Of a DNA stretch of 41,983 nt, positions 1 through 7,007 are shown piece by piece (the stretch's first letter is position 1; each line of letters begins with the position of its first letter). Origin of the DNA: Acidimicrobiia bacterium (GTDB lineage Bacteria; Acidobacteriota; Vicinamibacteria; Vicinamibacterales; CAVVIG01); the NCBI GenBank assembly GCA_016871175.1, contig VFZL01000036.1:1-41983 (forward strand). Direction: 5' to 3'. Under the pieces are notes generated by a model that made no database searches, was not told where the DNA came from, and saw only the letters and a list, made by a program, of their open reading frames with translations. Position numbers and translations under genes: made by a program.

Positions 1-2
1 AG

Positions 3-71
3 TACCGTGTCGAGGGCCATGTCGACGAGGCCGTCGTGCGTGACATCGCCGCCTGGGTGACCGCGCGCTGA
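3..71 (+). CDS. C-terminal end of an unidentified protein (partial)
   Basis: An open frame runs in from the left edge and ends in TGA at 69-71 with the residues DIAAWVTAR. Only 22 codons are visible, so no family can be assigned. The stop codon shares its last base with the ATG at 71 of the following glcD-like fragment, a TGATG arrangement typical of translationally coupled genes, so the two were probably co-transcribed. It could be the tail of a small hydrolase, but this is a guess. Confidence 0.35.
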   Translation, partial: YRVEGHVDEAVVRDIAAWVTAR

Positions 72-182
72 TGGATTTCACGACGGCGCTCGCGGCGATC
101 TATCCGTCCGAGCGGCTGCTCACTCGCGCAAGTGCACTCGCATCGTATGAGAGTGACGCCCTCACGGCCTTCTGTCGAAGGG
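71..182 (+). pseudogene. N-terminal stub of a glycolate oxidase subunit GlcD-like FAD-linked oxidase
   Basis: The first 37 codons from the ATG at 71 resemble the start of the GlcD/FAD-linked oxidase family: a leader with a YPSERLLT stretch followed by YESDALTAF, which in the family precedes the FAD-binding domain. After about position 182 the similarity stops and the frame continues into unrelated Arg/Glu-rich sequence. The real protein is about 450-490 residues, so more than 90% is missing, including the whole FAD-binding domain. The remnant abuts a VOC gene arriving from the other strand that also lacks its expected tail, so a deletion between two convergent genes is the simplest reading. 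The family call rests on a short match. Confidence 0.45.
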
Positions 183-258
183 GGAACAGGAGGGAGCGGG
201 AGGAGCGGGTGGGTCCGATAAGGGGCGTTCGGTTAACCCACACCCCCGCTAATGCTGC

Positions 259-816
259 CTACGATCTCGTGGTGTTTGTCGGAGAGCCATTCCAGGTCGC
301 GCCATGACTCGCGGCGATCACGTCATTGATGTCCAGGTGGTCGGTTGTCATGGCGAGCTCGCCGTCTCGATACTGCCACGTGTCACGCGGCCGATCGGCG
401 TACACCTCGATACCCAACTCGTCAGGGTCCGACAGATAGAGGGCCTCGCTCACGAGATGGTCGGCCATGCTGACACGAATGTTCTGCGCGGCCAGGTGCG
501 CAGCAAAGCGGCCGAGGGCAGGCCGATCGGGCAATAGGATCGCGAAGTGATACAGGCCGAATGCGCCGCGCCGCGCGCGCGTGACCCCCGGGCGTGTGCG
601 CAGCATCACGAGTGGCCGCGTGTCACCGTGTGCTGTCAGCACGGCACGGTCATCCCCGATCTGCTCAGCACGCAATCCGATCACGCGCTGGTAGTACTCG
701 AGCGATCGCGCGAGGTTACTGACCAGCAGATGCACGGGGCCTAACACGCTGGTGTCGGGCAATCTGAAGTGTGGCGGAGCCACTCCGTACGGTCGCGGTC
801 TGGTTTCTGTATTCAC
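259..816 (-). CDS. VOC-superfamily (glyoxalase/extradiol dioxygenase-like) protein, probably C-terminally shortened
   Basis: This 185-residue protein starts at GTG 816, chosen over an upstream ATG because GGGAGG lies 5 nt before it. It carries one recognisable VOC module: a LPDTSVLGPVHLLVSNL entry strand, FGLYHFAILLP, and the DHLVSEALYLSDPDELGIEVY segment (split here as DHLVSEALYL / SDPDELGIEVY). These match the N-terminal half of CatE-like catechol-2,3-dioxygenase-type proteins of about 280 residues, which carry two such modules. Here the frame stops soon after ATWNGSP, where the second module would begin, so the metal-binding set may be incomplete. It is the last gene of a minus-strand series behind DoxX and YceI, 56 bp after the DoxX stop. 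Substrate unknown; a single-module enzyme is the alternative to a truncated one. Confidence 0.75.
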   Translation of the reverse strand: MNTETRPRPYGVAPPHFRLPDTSVLGPVHLLVSNLARSLEYYQRVIGLRAEQIGDDRAVLTAHGDTRPLVMLRTRPGVTRARRGAFGLYHFAILLPDRPALGRFAAHLAAQNIRVSMADHLVSEALYLSDPDELGIEVYADRPRDTWQYRDGELAMTTDHLDINDVIAASHGATWNGSPTNTTRS

Positions 817-872
817 GACAACCTCCCTTGTCTGCAGGTGCTGAACGGTCTCCAACAGCGATCTGCGAACCC

Positions 873-1307
873 TCACGCGAGTGCGCGCTGACGTCCAATC
901 ACGCCGTCGAGCGAGAAGCGGCCCGCGCCCACGAGGGTCAGGAACGTGGACACTGCCAGGAGACTCAAGGCGAACTCATAGCCGTTCGGCATGAAGAGTC
1001 CCGCGCTCAGGTGCACGAAAAGAATCGCGCCGACCATGGTGAGCGCGAGCCCAAGTGCCGCAAGCCGCGTGAGCAGACCGACGACGAGCGCAACACCGCC
1101 GACAAACTCCAGCAGGGCCACCGCCGGACCGACGAGCGCGGGCAATGGAATGCCCATCGTCGTGAAGGCGCCGGTGACGCCCTCGAAGCCGAACACGAAC
1201 AACTTCTGCGCTCCGTGCGCGATAAAGATGGTGCCGACGACAGCACGCAGAAGCATTAGCCCGACGTGGAGCTGGGCAGATGAAGGATTGGCGATTAGCG
1301 TGGTCAT
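873..1307 (-). CDS. DoxX family inner-membrane protein
   Basis: A 144-residue integral membrane protein of the DoxX family. The start at 1307 has AGGAG about 6 nt upstream. Four hydrophobic helices are visible, beginning at about residues 15, 55, 78 and 110, and the first ends in the family signature AHGAQKLF; a second conserved patch is PLPALVGPAVALLEFVGG. DoxX-type proteins are associated with redox stress and detoxification (for example with superoxide dismutase and thiosulfate metabolism in other bacteria), but the activity of most members is unknown. It lies 34 bp downstream of the YceI gene and 56 bp upstream of the VOC gene on the same strand, so the three probably form one transcription unit. 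Confidence 0.85.
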   Translation of the reverse strand: MTTLIANPSSAQLHVGLMLLRAVVGTIFIAHGAQKLFVFGFEGVTGAFTTMGIPLPALVGPAVALLEFVGGVALVVGLLTRLAALGLALTMVGAILFVHLSAGLFMPNGYEFALSLLAVSTFLTLVGAGRFSLDGVIGRQRALA

Positions 1308-1341
1308 GTGAAGCTCCTGTGTCTGTGGCTGACGTGATGCG

Positions 1342-1890
1342 TTACGCAACCTGCGAAGCCACCTGACGGACAGCTTCGATCTCGATGGCGATGCGGACGC
1401 GTTCACCGACCATTACGCCGCCCGTCTCCAGCACCTGGTTCCACGTGAGCCCAAACTCGCGGCGATCGATCGCGGTGGTGGCGCTGAACGCCGCGCGCTC
1501 GTTCCCCCACGGGTCCTTCGCCTGACCGAGCACTTCGACCTCGAGGGCGACGTCGCGCGTGACTCCCTTGATGGTCAGCGCGCCGGTGACGCGCAGCCGA
1601 TCGGCAGCTGCCTGCGTGACGGCCGTCGACGTGAACGTGATCTCCGGATAGCGCTCGACGTCGAAGAAATCGGCGGAGCGCAGGTGCGCGTCGCGATCGG
1701 CCACGCCCGTGTCGATGCTCGATGCATCGATAGCCACGTTAAGGGACGCGCGGTAACAATCGCGGCCTGGTGTCTCCAGCGAGCCCGTCCAGCGGCTGAA
1801 TTGGCCGCGCACTTTCGCGATGACGAGGTGACGGACTGTGAACTGAATGCCTGAATGGCTGCTGTCGATCTGCCAACGTTCGGTGCTCAT
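1342..1890 (-). CDS. YceI-like family protein
   Basis: A 182-residue protein starting at ATG 1890, 4 nt after GGAGAA; the longer frame upstream has no ribosome binding site and is not homologous. The sequence follows the YceI lipocalin-like beta-barrel: WQIDSSHSGIQFTVRHL at the start, then VRGQFSRWTG, the SADFFDVERYPEITFTS segment, LTIKGVTRDV and a closing FGLTWN strand. Members bind polyisoprenoid or amide lipids in a hydrophobic pore. No signal peptide is present, so this copy is probably cytoplasmic, unlike E. coli YceI. It is the first gene of the YceI-DoxX-VOC set, an arrangement that suggests a shared stress or detoxification response; this is inference. Confidence 0.88.
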   Translation of the reverse strand: MSTERWQIDSSHSGIQFTVRHLVIAKVRGQFSRWTGSLETPGRDCYRASLNVAIDASSIDTGVADRDAHLRSADFFDVERYPEITFTSTAVTQAAADRLRVTGALTIKGVTRDVALEVEVLGQAKDPWGNERAAFSATTAIDRREFGLTWNQVLETGGVMVGERVRIAIEIEAVRQVASQVA

Positions 1891-2063
1891 GGGCTTCTCC
1901 AATCTGGCGCCGTCTGTGTGGCGCATGCCACTACCCAAGGCAACTGGCCTGCCAAGCCCATCGCGCTGTGTTCTCAACGGTGTATCGGCATTCCCTGCGC
2001 CGGCGAGTCTCTCGTTTCGATAGGATGGGCTCTCATCTTGAGAGGAGCAGTCGGAGCTAGCCC

Positions 2064-2288
2064 GTGACCTGCTGGAGTCAGAGCTGTTCGGGCATCGGAT
2101 CGCGATCCAGCAGGAGCTTCTGGATCGGGGCGTCCGCCAACGCGGCGATCAAGCCGAGTGGTGAGCAGTGTGGTCTGAACCGGCTGGTCGCTTGTTCCTG
2201 CAAAGGCCGCGCGGTGTGTCCCAGCTGCGGTGGGCGTCCCATGAACGAGCGCACCGCTCACCTCTCTTCACAACGGACATCTCGGGGA
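2064..2288 (+). mobile_element. IS91-type transposase remnant (zinc-binding N-terminal part)
   Basis: One short frame encodes CGLNRLVACSCKGRAVCPSC followed by GGRPMNERTAHL. This is the four-cysteine zinc-binding motif at the N-terminus of IS91-family (Y2 HUH, rolling-circle) transposases. Upstream residues in the same frame do not match the family and the sequence ends about 30 codons after the motif, so the catalytic HUH and tyrosine motifs are absent. No IS91 terminal sequences were recognised. It marks a past insertion between the YceI operon and the nucleotidyltransferase pair. Confidence 0.6.
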
Positions 2289-2351
2289 TGAACGCGATGC
2301 CGGCGCTCATCAAGCAATGACCGCCGCTCCTCGGCTCGGCCGGTGTCGGCT

Positions 2352-2840
2352 TCAGGGCTCCGGCCGATCACGTTCTTCGCGAAGAGCGACGAGTTCAGCG
2401 AGCGCTTCGAAGTCCTTCGGGCGCCCGGCCGCCTGCTTCAATCGAATCAGCGTATCCAGGTCAACGCACCAGCAGGTTGTGCCCAGCAGATCCAATCGGC
2501 GGCTGTGCGGGATGAGCGCCTGATACGTGCCGCCTCCGGCCACCTCACCGAGAAGATCGAGCTCGCCTGCGGATGTCGTCAGCGTGAAGTTGAGGCCCGC
2601 CTGAAGCGTCGGTTCGTCAAGCCGAAAAGGTAAGCCCGCTGGTGCACCTCGCAGATACGGGTGCAGTGGCGCGAGCGCGCGCGCAAGGCGCGTGTGGTTC
2701 TCGGCGGTGCGCGCGTAGACGATATCGAGATCGCGCGTGGTCCGGATGGCGCCGTGAGCGTTGGCGGCCAATCCCCCGATTACCACGAACTCGACGCCAC
2801 CTGCGCCGAGCGCCCGAAGCAGCCGCTCGAAATCGGTCAC
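2352..2840 (-). CDS. Nucleotidyltransferase-fold protein of a two-gene (toxin-antitoxin-like) module
   Basis: A 162-residue protein of the minimal nucleotidyltransferase superfamily. The GG motif is FVVIGGLAANAHG (residues 18-30) and the metal-binding acidic pair is in TTRDLDIVYAR (D37, D39). A later ELDLLGEVAGGGTY block (residues 93-106) and a final LDTLIRLKQAAGRPKDFEAL helix are typical of the DUF6036-like group. Length fits the family, so it looks complete. The start is GTG 2840, which overlaps the stop of the upstream 66-aa gene by 4 nt (GTGA), implying translational coupling. Related nucleotidyltransferases act as toxins (MenT, AbiEii) or as antitoxins that modify HEPN toxins; which applies here cannot be told from sequence. 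Confidence 0.82.
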   Translation of the reverse strand: MTDFERLLRALGAGGVEFVVIGGLAANAHGAIRTTRDLDIVYARTAENHTRLARALAPLHPYLRGAPAGLPFRLDEPTLQAGLNFTLTTSAGELDLLGEVAGGGTYQALIPHSRRLDLLGTTCWCVDLDTLIRLKQAAGRPKDFEALAELVALREERDRPEP

Positions 2841-3037
2841 CGGAAGGCTCGCGTGCCGGCTTCGCGCAGCGCATCGGCAGCACGCAGGAGATCGACGAGT
2901 TTCTGCAGGCGCTGCCCTGGCGTGAGCGCCAACGCTTCCCGCAACAGCGTCCTGTCGACGTTTTTCTTGTAACAGTCGATGACGTCGTCCATCGACGACC
3001 GAGGGGCGTCGTCGACGGCGCTTTCGTCCGCACTCAT
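2837..3037 (-). CDS. 66-aa helical partner of the nucleotidyltransferase (possible antitoxin)
   Basis: A small 66-residue protein beginning at ATG 3037. The visible core is MDDVIDCYKKNVDRTLLREA followed by TPGQRLQKLVDLLRAADALR, predicted to be mostly helical with no membrane segment. From family knowledge, short proteins with a VDRTLLRE motif and a QRL..L..L...A..LR helix are regularly encoded just upstream of this nucleotidyltransferase group. The 4-nt stop/start overlap and the short promoter-to-start distance make a tight bicistronic unit, as in type II toxin-antitoxin operons. No DNA-binding motif is obvious. Assigning it as antitoxin is inference from gene order and size. Confidence 0.75.
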   Translation of the reverse strand: MSADESAVDDAPRSSMDDVIDCYKKNVDRTLLREALALTPGQRLQKLVDLLRAADALREAGTRAFR

Positions 3038-3043
3038 TGCTCG

Positions 3044-3049
3044 ATTGTA
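3044..3049 (-). promoter_or_regulatory. -10 element, near-leaderless promoter for the nucleotidyltransferase pair
   Basis: On the minus strand TACAAT lies only 6 nt before the ATG at 3037, so transcription would start at or next to the start codon and yield a leaderless mRNA. A weak TTTCTT sits 16 nt upstream as a possible -35. No Shine-Dalgarno sequence fits between them. Confidence 0.45.
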
Positions 3050-3375
3050 CGTCGCGGGGGACCGAAAGAAACGCCAGCGCGGACGAAGCCGGCCGGCCGG
3101 GCTGTCCTATAGTGGCGGCGCACTCGGCGGCTCGCAGGGCACGCCAGACACTCGGCCCGTCTACGGAGCGCGCGAGAGCCGACCTCATGAACGCGATGCG
3201 GACGGACACCGAGCTGTCGTACCCGCGTGGTCGTCGTGGCCGCCTCGCCGAGCACATCCGCAACGGATACCTCGAAGGTGTCTCCTTCGTCGAGGTGCGC
3301 TTCCAGCGCCACGGCCTTCGGCATACCATCGACGCGTTGCTTGCCGGCCTGAACCCGCAGGCACGCCTCGCCGTC

Positions 3376-3564
3376 TCAAGGCGCTGCTCGCGCGTGGCGC
3401 CGACCTGGCGCACAGTCACGACAAGCCTTCGCGCAGAACTCTACCTTGCGCACCCGAACACGGGGGCCTTCGAGCCGTTCGCCGTCGGTACCGTGACATA
3501 CGCGGCGTGACACCCTTGTGGGTCGCGGCGTACGCCGCCTGGCGAGGTGCGCAGGCCCTGTGAT
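3376..3564 (+). pseudogene. Possible degraded ankyrin-repeat gene
   Basis: In one frame RLKALLARGADLAHSHD (about 3376-3426) resembles the second helix and loop of an ankyrin repeat. Further on in the same frame, GVTPLWVAAYAAW (about 3505-3543) resembles the start of the next repeat. Between them the frame reads basic, non-homologous sequence, and no plausible start or full set of repeats is present. A TATAGT hexamer at about 3109 could be an old promoter. Short motif matches in G+C-rich DNA can arise by chance, so this is a weak call. Confidence 0.3.
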
Positions 3565-3599
3565 CCGCGCGGCCGAGACACTCATCCGGGTCCGACAGG

Positions 3600-4169
3600 T
3601 CAGCGCTCGATGGCACCTGGCTGAATCGTCGCGCACGGCAGTGCCCGCTTGATGTCGCGCCAACCGAAGACGACGGGAGGCTCGACGGGCGCACCGCACT
3701 CGGCTCGATCGCCGCCGTCCGCGCCTCGTCTCTCGATGGTCATCATCCATCGCGTCCCGCCACCGTCGTCCAGTGTGGTGGGCTCGAGGCGTCCACATAG
3801 TCCATCGGGGCCCTCGGTGCTGACCCACTTCGTGGACGATGCCCTCCGAAACGTCTGGTGGTAGCCGTTGGTGGTGATGACGCACGCCGTAGCATCAGTG
3901 CTCGCGACGGTGATGAAGACCTGTCTGAACCGGCACATCATCTGCTCTCCATGAGGTGCGATGTCGCATTCGGCGGCCGCAAACTCGATGTCGCTGCCGG
4001 CGCGCGCCAGGTACGGAATGGTGACGGGCCGTTCACCCGGGCGTGTTCCGTCGCTGCTCTGCGCGTGCCCCGTCGCGACATGCAGGCAGAGCCCGGACGC
4101 TGCGACGCCGATGGCGAGCGCGAGACGCGCGACCGGGCCGCGACGCGGCACGGTGGGTGTTGGCGACAT
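3600..4169 (-). CDS. Secreted hypothetical protein, 189 aa
   Basis: The N-terminus has a basic region, a hydrophobic stretch (LALAIGVAASGLCLHVA) and a likely cleavage site after GHAQ, so the mature protein should start near residue 38 and be exported. The mature part reads IPYLARAGSDIEFAAAECDI and then MMCRFRQVFITVAS, with six cysteines that could form disulfides in the periplasm. I know similar secreted proteins in Acidobacteriota but no function. The start at 4169 has GGAGA just upstream. It stands alone on the minus strand, with decayed sequence on both sides. Confidence 0.7.
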   Translation of the reverse strand: MSPTPTVPRRGPVARLALAIGVAASGLCLHVATGHAQSSDGTRPGERPVTIPYLARAGSDIEFAAAECDIAPHGEQMMCRFRQVFITVASTDATACVITTNGYHQTFRRASSTKWVSTEGPDGLCGRLEPTTLDDGGGTRWMMTIERRGADGGDRAECGAPVEPPVVFGWRDIKRALPCATIQPGAIER

Positions 4170-4427
4170 ACTCTCCGTATCGACCGTCCGGAAGACCGGG
4201 AGCAGACGAGGCGTTTCGCATCACCAACCGTGCACGTTGTGGCCTGCAGAAGCAGTGGACTGCGCGACTCGACGTAGCGCTACGCGCCGTGCTTCCAGTC
4301 CTCCTGACTGCGGCGGTCACCTTCTGAAGGCCGACATCGGCGTCATTTTCGACCAGCAGCAGGTGCATCGTTCGATCGTTTCGGCACCAGAGCCTTATAA
4401 CGACGCGGACTGGCAGCGGAGCATCGC

Positions 4428-4703
4428 GTGCAACAGCTTGGCATCAGTCTGTTCATGCGCTCGCCGTTTTCACAAGCGGGGGACGGCGGAGCCGCGCGAT
4501 ACGGCGTCTGCGACTTCCTCTACTCGCACGCCAGCATCGCGAGCGATGGCAGCGATAAGCCGTGTTACTCGTCGATCCTACCCTCGCGCGCCAGTGCTCC
4601 GAACGGGACGTTGCGTACGCTGTGGAACAGTGCCGAAATGCAGAGGCTGCGTCGTGACCACGACACACATCGTGCCCCTCGTCCTGCAAGACCTGCCACA
4701 TGA
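4428..4703 (+). pseudogene. Remnant of a radical-SAM/SPASM protein C-terminus
   Basis: A 91-codon frame contains CDFLYSHASIASDGSDKPCY and then NGTLRTLWNSAEMQRLRRDH. This is the pattern of a SPASM domain: a Cys, an IxxDGxxxPC segment, then GxxxxLxxxWNSxxxxxLR. The rest of the enzyme, including the CxxxCxxC radical-SAM site, is missing, and the final Cys pair falls in another frame (RCGTVPKCRGC). No start signal is visible. It lies directly before the GT-C-like membrane gene, where SPASM enzymes and glycosyltransferases often co-occur, so it may be the end of a former neighbour. Confidence 0.42.
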
Positions 4704-4856
4704 CACTGCGTGGCAGAGACACGCTCGCCAGACGGAGTGAGCGGTTCATCCGCGGGCGACGCACGAAAAACGAGCGGATGCCAACCCACCGAGGGCCGTG
4801 GGCGCGCTAAGTTCTTGCATATGACCCCCGCCCCTCCTATGTTAGTAGGGCTTCTC

Positions 4857-6881
4857 ATGGCTCACTTGCGCGCCGGTTGGCTCACCGACCTGACGCCGCT
4901 CGCTTGGTTCGCCTTCTACGCAGCGGTGGCAGTGGCCGTCACCTGGCCACTCGCGGGCCACCTCCGCTCGACCCTCCTCGGATCACCCAGCGGCGATACC
5001 GGCGTCTACGTCTGGAACCTCTGGATCTTCCGCCACGAGCTGGTCGAGAAGGGACACCTCCCGTTCTCGACCGACCATATCTTCGGCTACACCGGCGGCG
5101 CCGATTTCTCGCTTCACAACTTCACACCGATCGCCGGTCTGCTCGCCACGCCGCTCATCCCCCATGTGGGCGTCGTGGCCGCGTTCAACATCCTCCTCAT
5201 GGTGATGTTGACCTTGACCGGCGTGAGCGTGTTCGCGCTCGGGAAAACGTTGGGGCTCCGGAACTGGAGCGCAGCCCTCGCCGGCACGATGTTCATCGCG
5301 TCACCCGTGATAACGGCCCGAGAGACCGCGCACTTCAGTCTCGTCACCGCGTGGTCACTTCCCCTCTTCGTGTTGTTGTTCCTCCGCCTGATGGAACGGC
5401 CGACGCTGGCGACGGCGGTGCTCGTCGGCGTCGCCGTCGCGGCAGCGCACTACTCGGACACGTACTACGGCGTCTACTGCCTGCTGATCGGCGTCTTCGT
5501 GGTGGCGTGGCGCTTCGTCCGCATCGAGCGGCGCGCGCCGGCGCCGACATGCGATGCTCGCGCCATCCGTATCGTCGATCGTACGCTGGTGATGGTCGCC
5601 GTGTTCCTCGCGTGGCGGCTCATCACCGGTTGGACCGAGGTCTCCATCGGATCGATCCGATTTTCGATAAAAACGCTCTACACGCCGACACTGTTAGCCG
5701 TGCTGCTCGGCGCGACACGGGTGTGGCTGACGTTCCGACCTGTCGCGCGGCTGCACGATCCGACCGACCGCCTACCGGTCTTCATTCGCTTGGGGGGAGT
5801 CTCGGTTGCGACGTGTCTGGCCCTGATAGCGCCGGTCCTCGTCGGCCTCGTCCAACGGTTCTTCCAGGGGCGCCTGCCTGAGACGCCGCTGCCCTGGCGA
5901 AGCAGTCCCCGTGGCGTCGACTTGCTCGCGTATGTCGTGCCCAACCCGAATCATGCCTGGTTTGGACGGTGGACGGAGCGCTGGTGGTTGCCCCCCAACG
6001 CCGACGCGTTCCCGGAATTAGTCGCCTCCTTCTCGATCGTCGGGCTGGTGTGCATCGGCGTCGCGGCCTGGCGACGCTGGCTTCCCTCGTTCTGGGTTGC
6101 CTTCACCGCGTTATTCGGACTGCTGTCGCTCGGACCATTCATCCACATCGCGGGGGTCAACACGACGGTGATCGCGCCGTGGGCGATCCTGCGCTACGTG
6201 CCGGTGCTCGGGCTGGCCCGCTCTCCGTCCCGATTCGCCGTGCTGGCCAGCCTAGGGCTGTCGCTGCTCCTCGCCTTCGCGCTCGAGGCCTGGCGGCGCA
6301 ACAGCCCGCGGGCGTGGCGGCGCCTGGCGATGCCCGTCCTGTTGTTGCTCGCGCTCGAGGGGTTCCCAGGTCCACGTCACCTCTACTCCGCCAATATCCC
6401 GCCGGTGTACCAGCATCTCGCCTTGACGCCGAAAGACGGACGCATCCTCACTCTGCCGACCGGCATTCGCGACGGCGTGTCGTCGCTTGGCAACTTCTCG
6501 GCGTCGAATCTGTTCTTTCAAACGGCCCACCGCCATCCAATCGAGGGAGGCTATCTGTCGCGTGTGTCGCCATCGAGGAAAACCGCGAGCGCGCGAGCGC
6601 CCATGCTTGTCGCGCTGCTTGCGCTCAGCGACCAAGAGACGACGCTCACGGACGCCGAAGTCGAGGCCGCCCGGTGGTCGCGCGACACGTTTCTTGCGTA
6701 CTCCTGCGTGAGGCACGTGGTCATCGACAAGGATCATGCCTCGAGCCGTCTGCGCGCGTTCGCGATTGAGGCGCTGCATCTGGTACCCGTCATGGAGGAC
6801 CAGCATCACCAATGGCTCGTGCCTCTCGGCCCCCCGCCCTGCCAGAAGCCGAGACCCTTCTACGAAAGCGGCAACAACTGA
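4857..6881 (+). CDS. Large multi-pass membrane protein, GT-C glycosyltransferase-like
   Basis: About 674 residues from ATG 4857 (GTAGGG 6 nt upstream); ATG 4821 is an alternative start. It has 11-13 hydrophobic helices. After the first helix comes LLGSPSGDTGVYVWNLWIF, where an Asp at the first extracytoplasmic loop matches the position of the catalytic acid in GT-C fold lipid-dependent glycosyltransferases. A second block, PNPNHAWFGRW, and a conserved LGLARSPSRFAVLASLGLSL also fit uncharacterised GT-C-like or YfhO-like proteins. The C-terminal 170 residues form a soluble domain. The likely role is transfer of sugars from a polyprenyl carrier on the periplasmic side, inferred only from topology and the acidic loop. 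No glycan cluster surrounds it. Confidence 0.72.
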   Translation: MAHLRAGWLTDLTPLAWFAFYAAVAVAVTWPLAGHLRSTLLGSPSGDTGVYVWNLWIFRHELVEKGHLPFSTDHIFGYTGGADFSLHNFTPIAGLLATPLIPHVGVVAAFNILLMVMLTLTGVSVFALGKTLGLRNWSAALAGTMFIASPVITARETAHFSLVTAWSLPLFVLLFLRLMERPTLATAVLVGVAVAAAHYSDTYYGVYCLLIGVFVVAWRFVRIERRAPAPTCDARAIRIVDRTLVMVAVFLAWRLITGWTEVSIGSIRFSIKTLYTPTLLAVLLGATRVWLTFRPVARLHDPTDRLPVFIRLGGVSVATCLALIAPVLVGLVQRFFQGRLPETPLPWRSSPRGVDLLAYVVPNPNHAWFGRWTERWWLPPNADAFPELVASFSIVGLVCIGVAAWRRWLPSFWVAFTALFGLLSLGPFIHIAGVNTTVIAPWAILRYVPVLGLARSPSRFAVLASLGLSLLLAFALEAWRRNSPRAWRRLAMPVLLLLALEGFPGPRHLYSANIPPVYQHLALTPKDGRILTLPTGIRDGVSSLGNFSASNLFFQTAHRHPIEGGYLSRVSPSRKTASARAPMLVALLALSDQETTLTDAEVEAARWSRDTFLAYSCVRHVVIDKDHASSRLRAFAIEALHLVPVMEDQHHQWLVPLGPPPCQKPRPFYESGNN

Positions 6882-6883
6882 CG

Positions 6884-6908
6884 CAGGCCGCCGCCCGCTT
6901 GCGGCCTG
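6884..6908 (+). terminator. Stem-loop after the GT-C-like gene
   Basis: CAGGCCGC (6884-6891) pairs perfectly with GCGGCCTG (6901-6908) across a 9-nt loop, three bases after the stop codon. There is no T-tract, so it may be a weak terminator or simply an mRNA 3' end stabiliser. Confidence 0.35.
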
Positions 6909-7007
6909 ACGGGGCCACCTGATGTTTGAAGCTCATCCGTTCATGGCACCGCCACAAAAATTCCACAATCTCGCCGCTTCCCGATCGATCGCGCGTGCGA
7001 TGCTTAC

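Noticed and set aside
2354-3419. A 355-codon minus-strand frame ending with the nucleotidyltransferase
   Set aside because: Only the last 162 codons are homologous. The first part overlaps the better-supported 66-aa gene in another frame and is Arg-rich shadow sequence.
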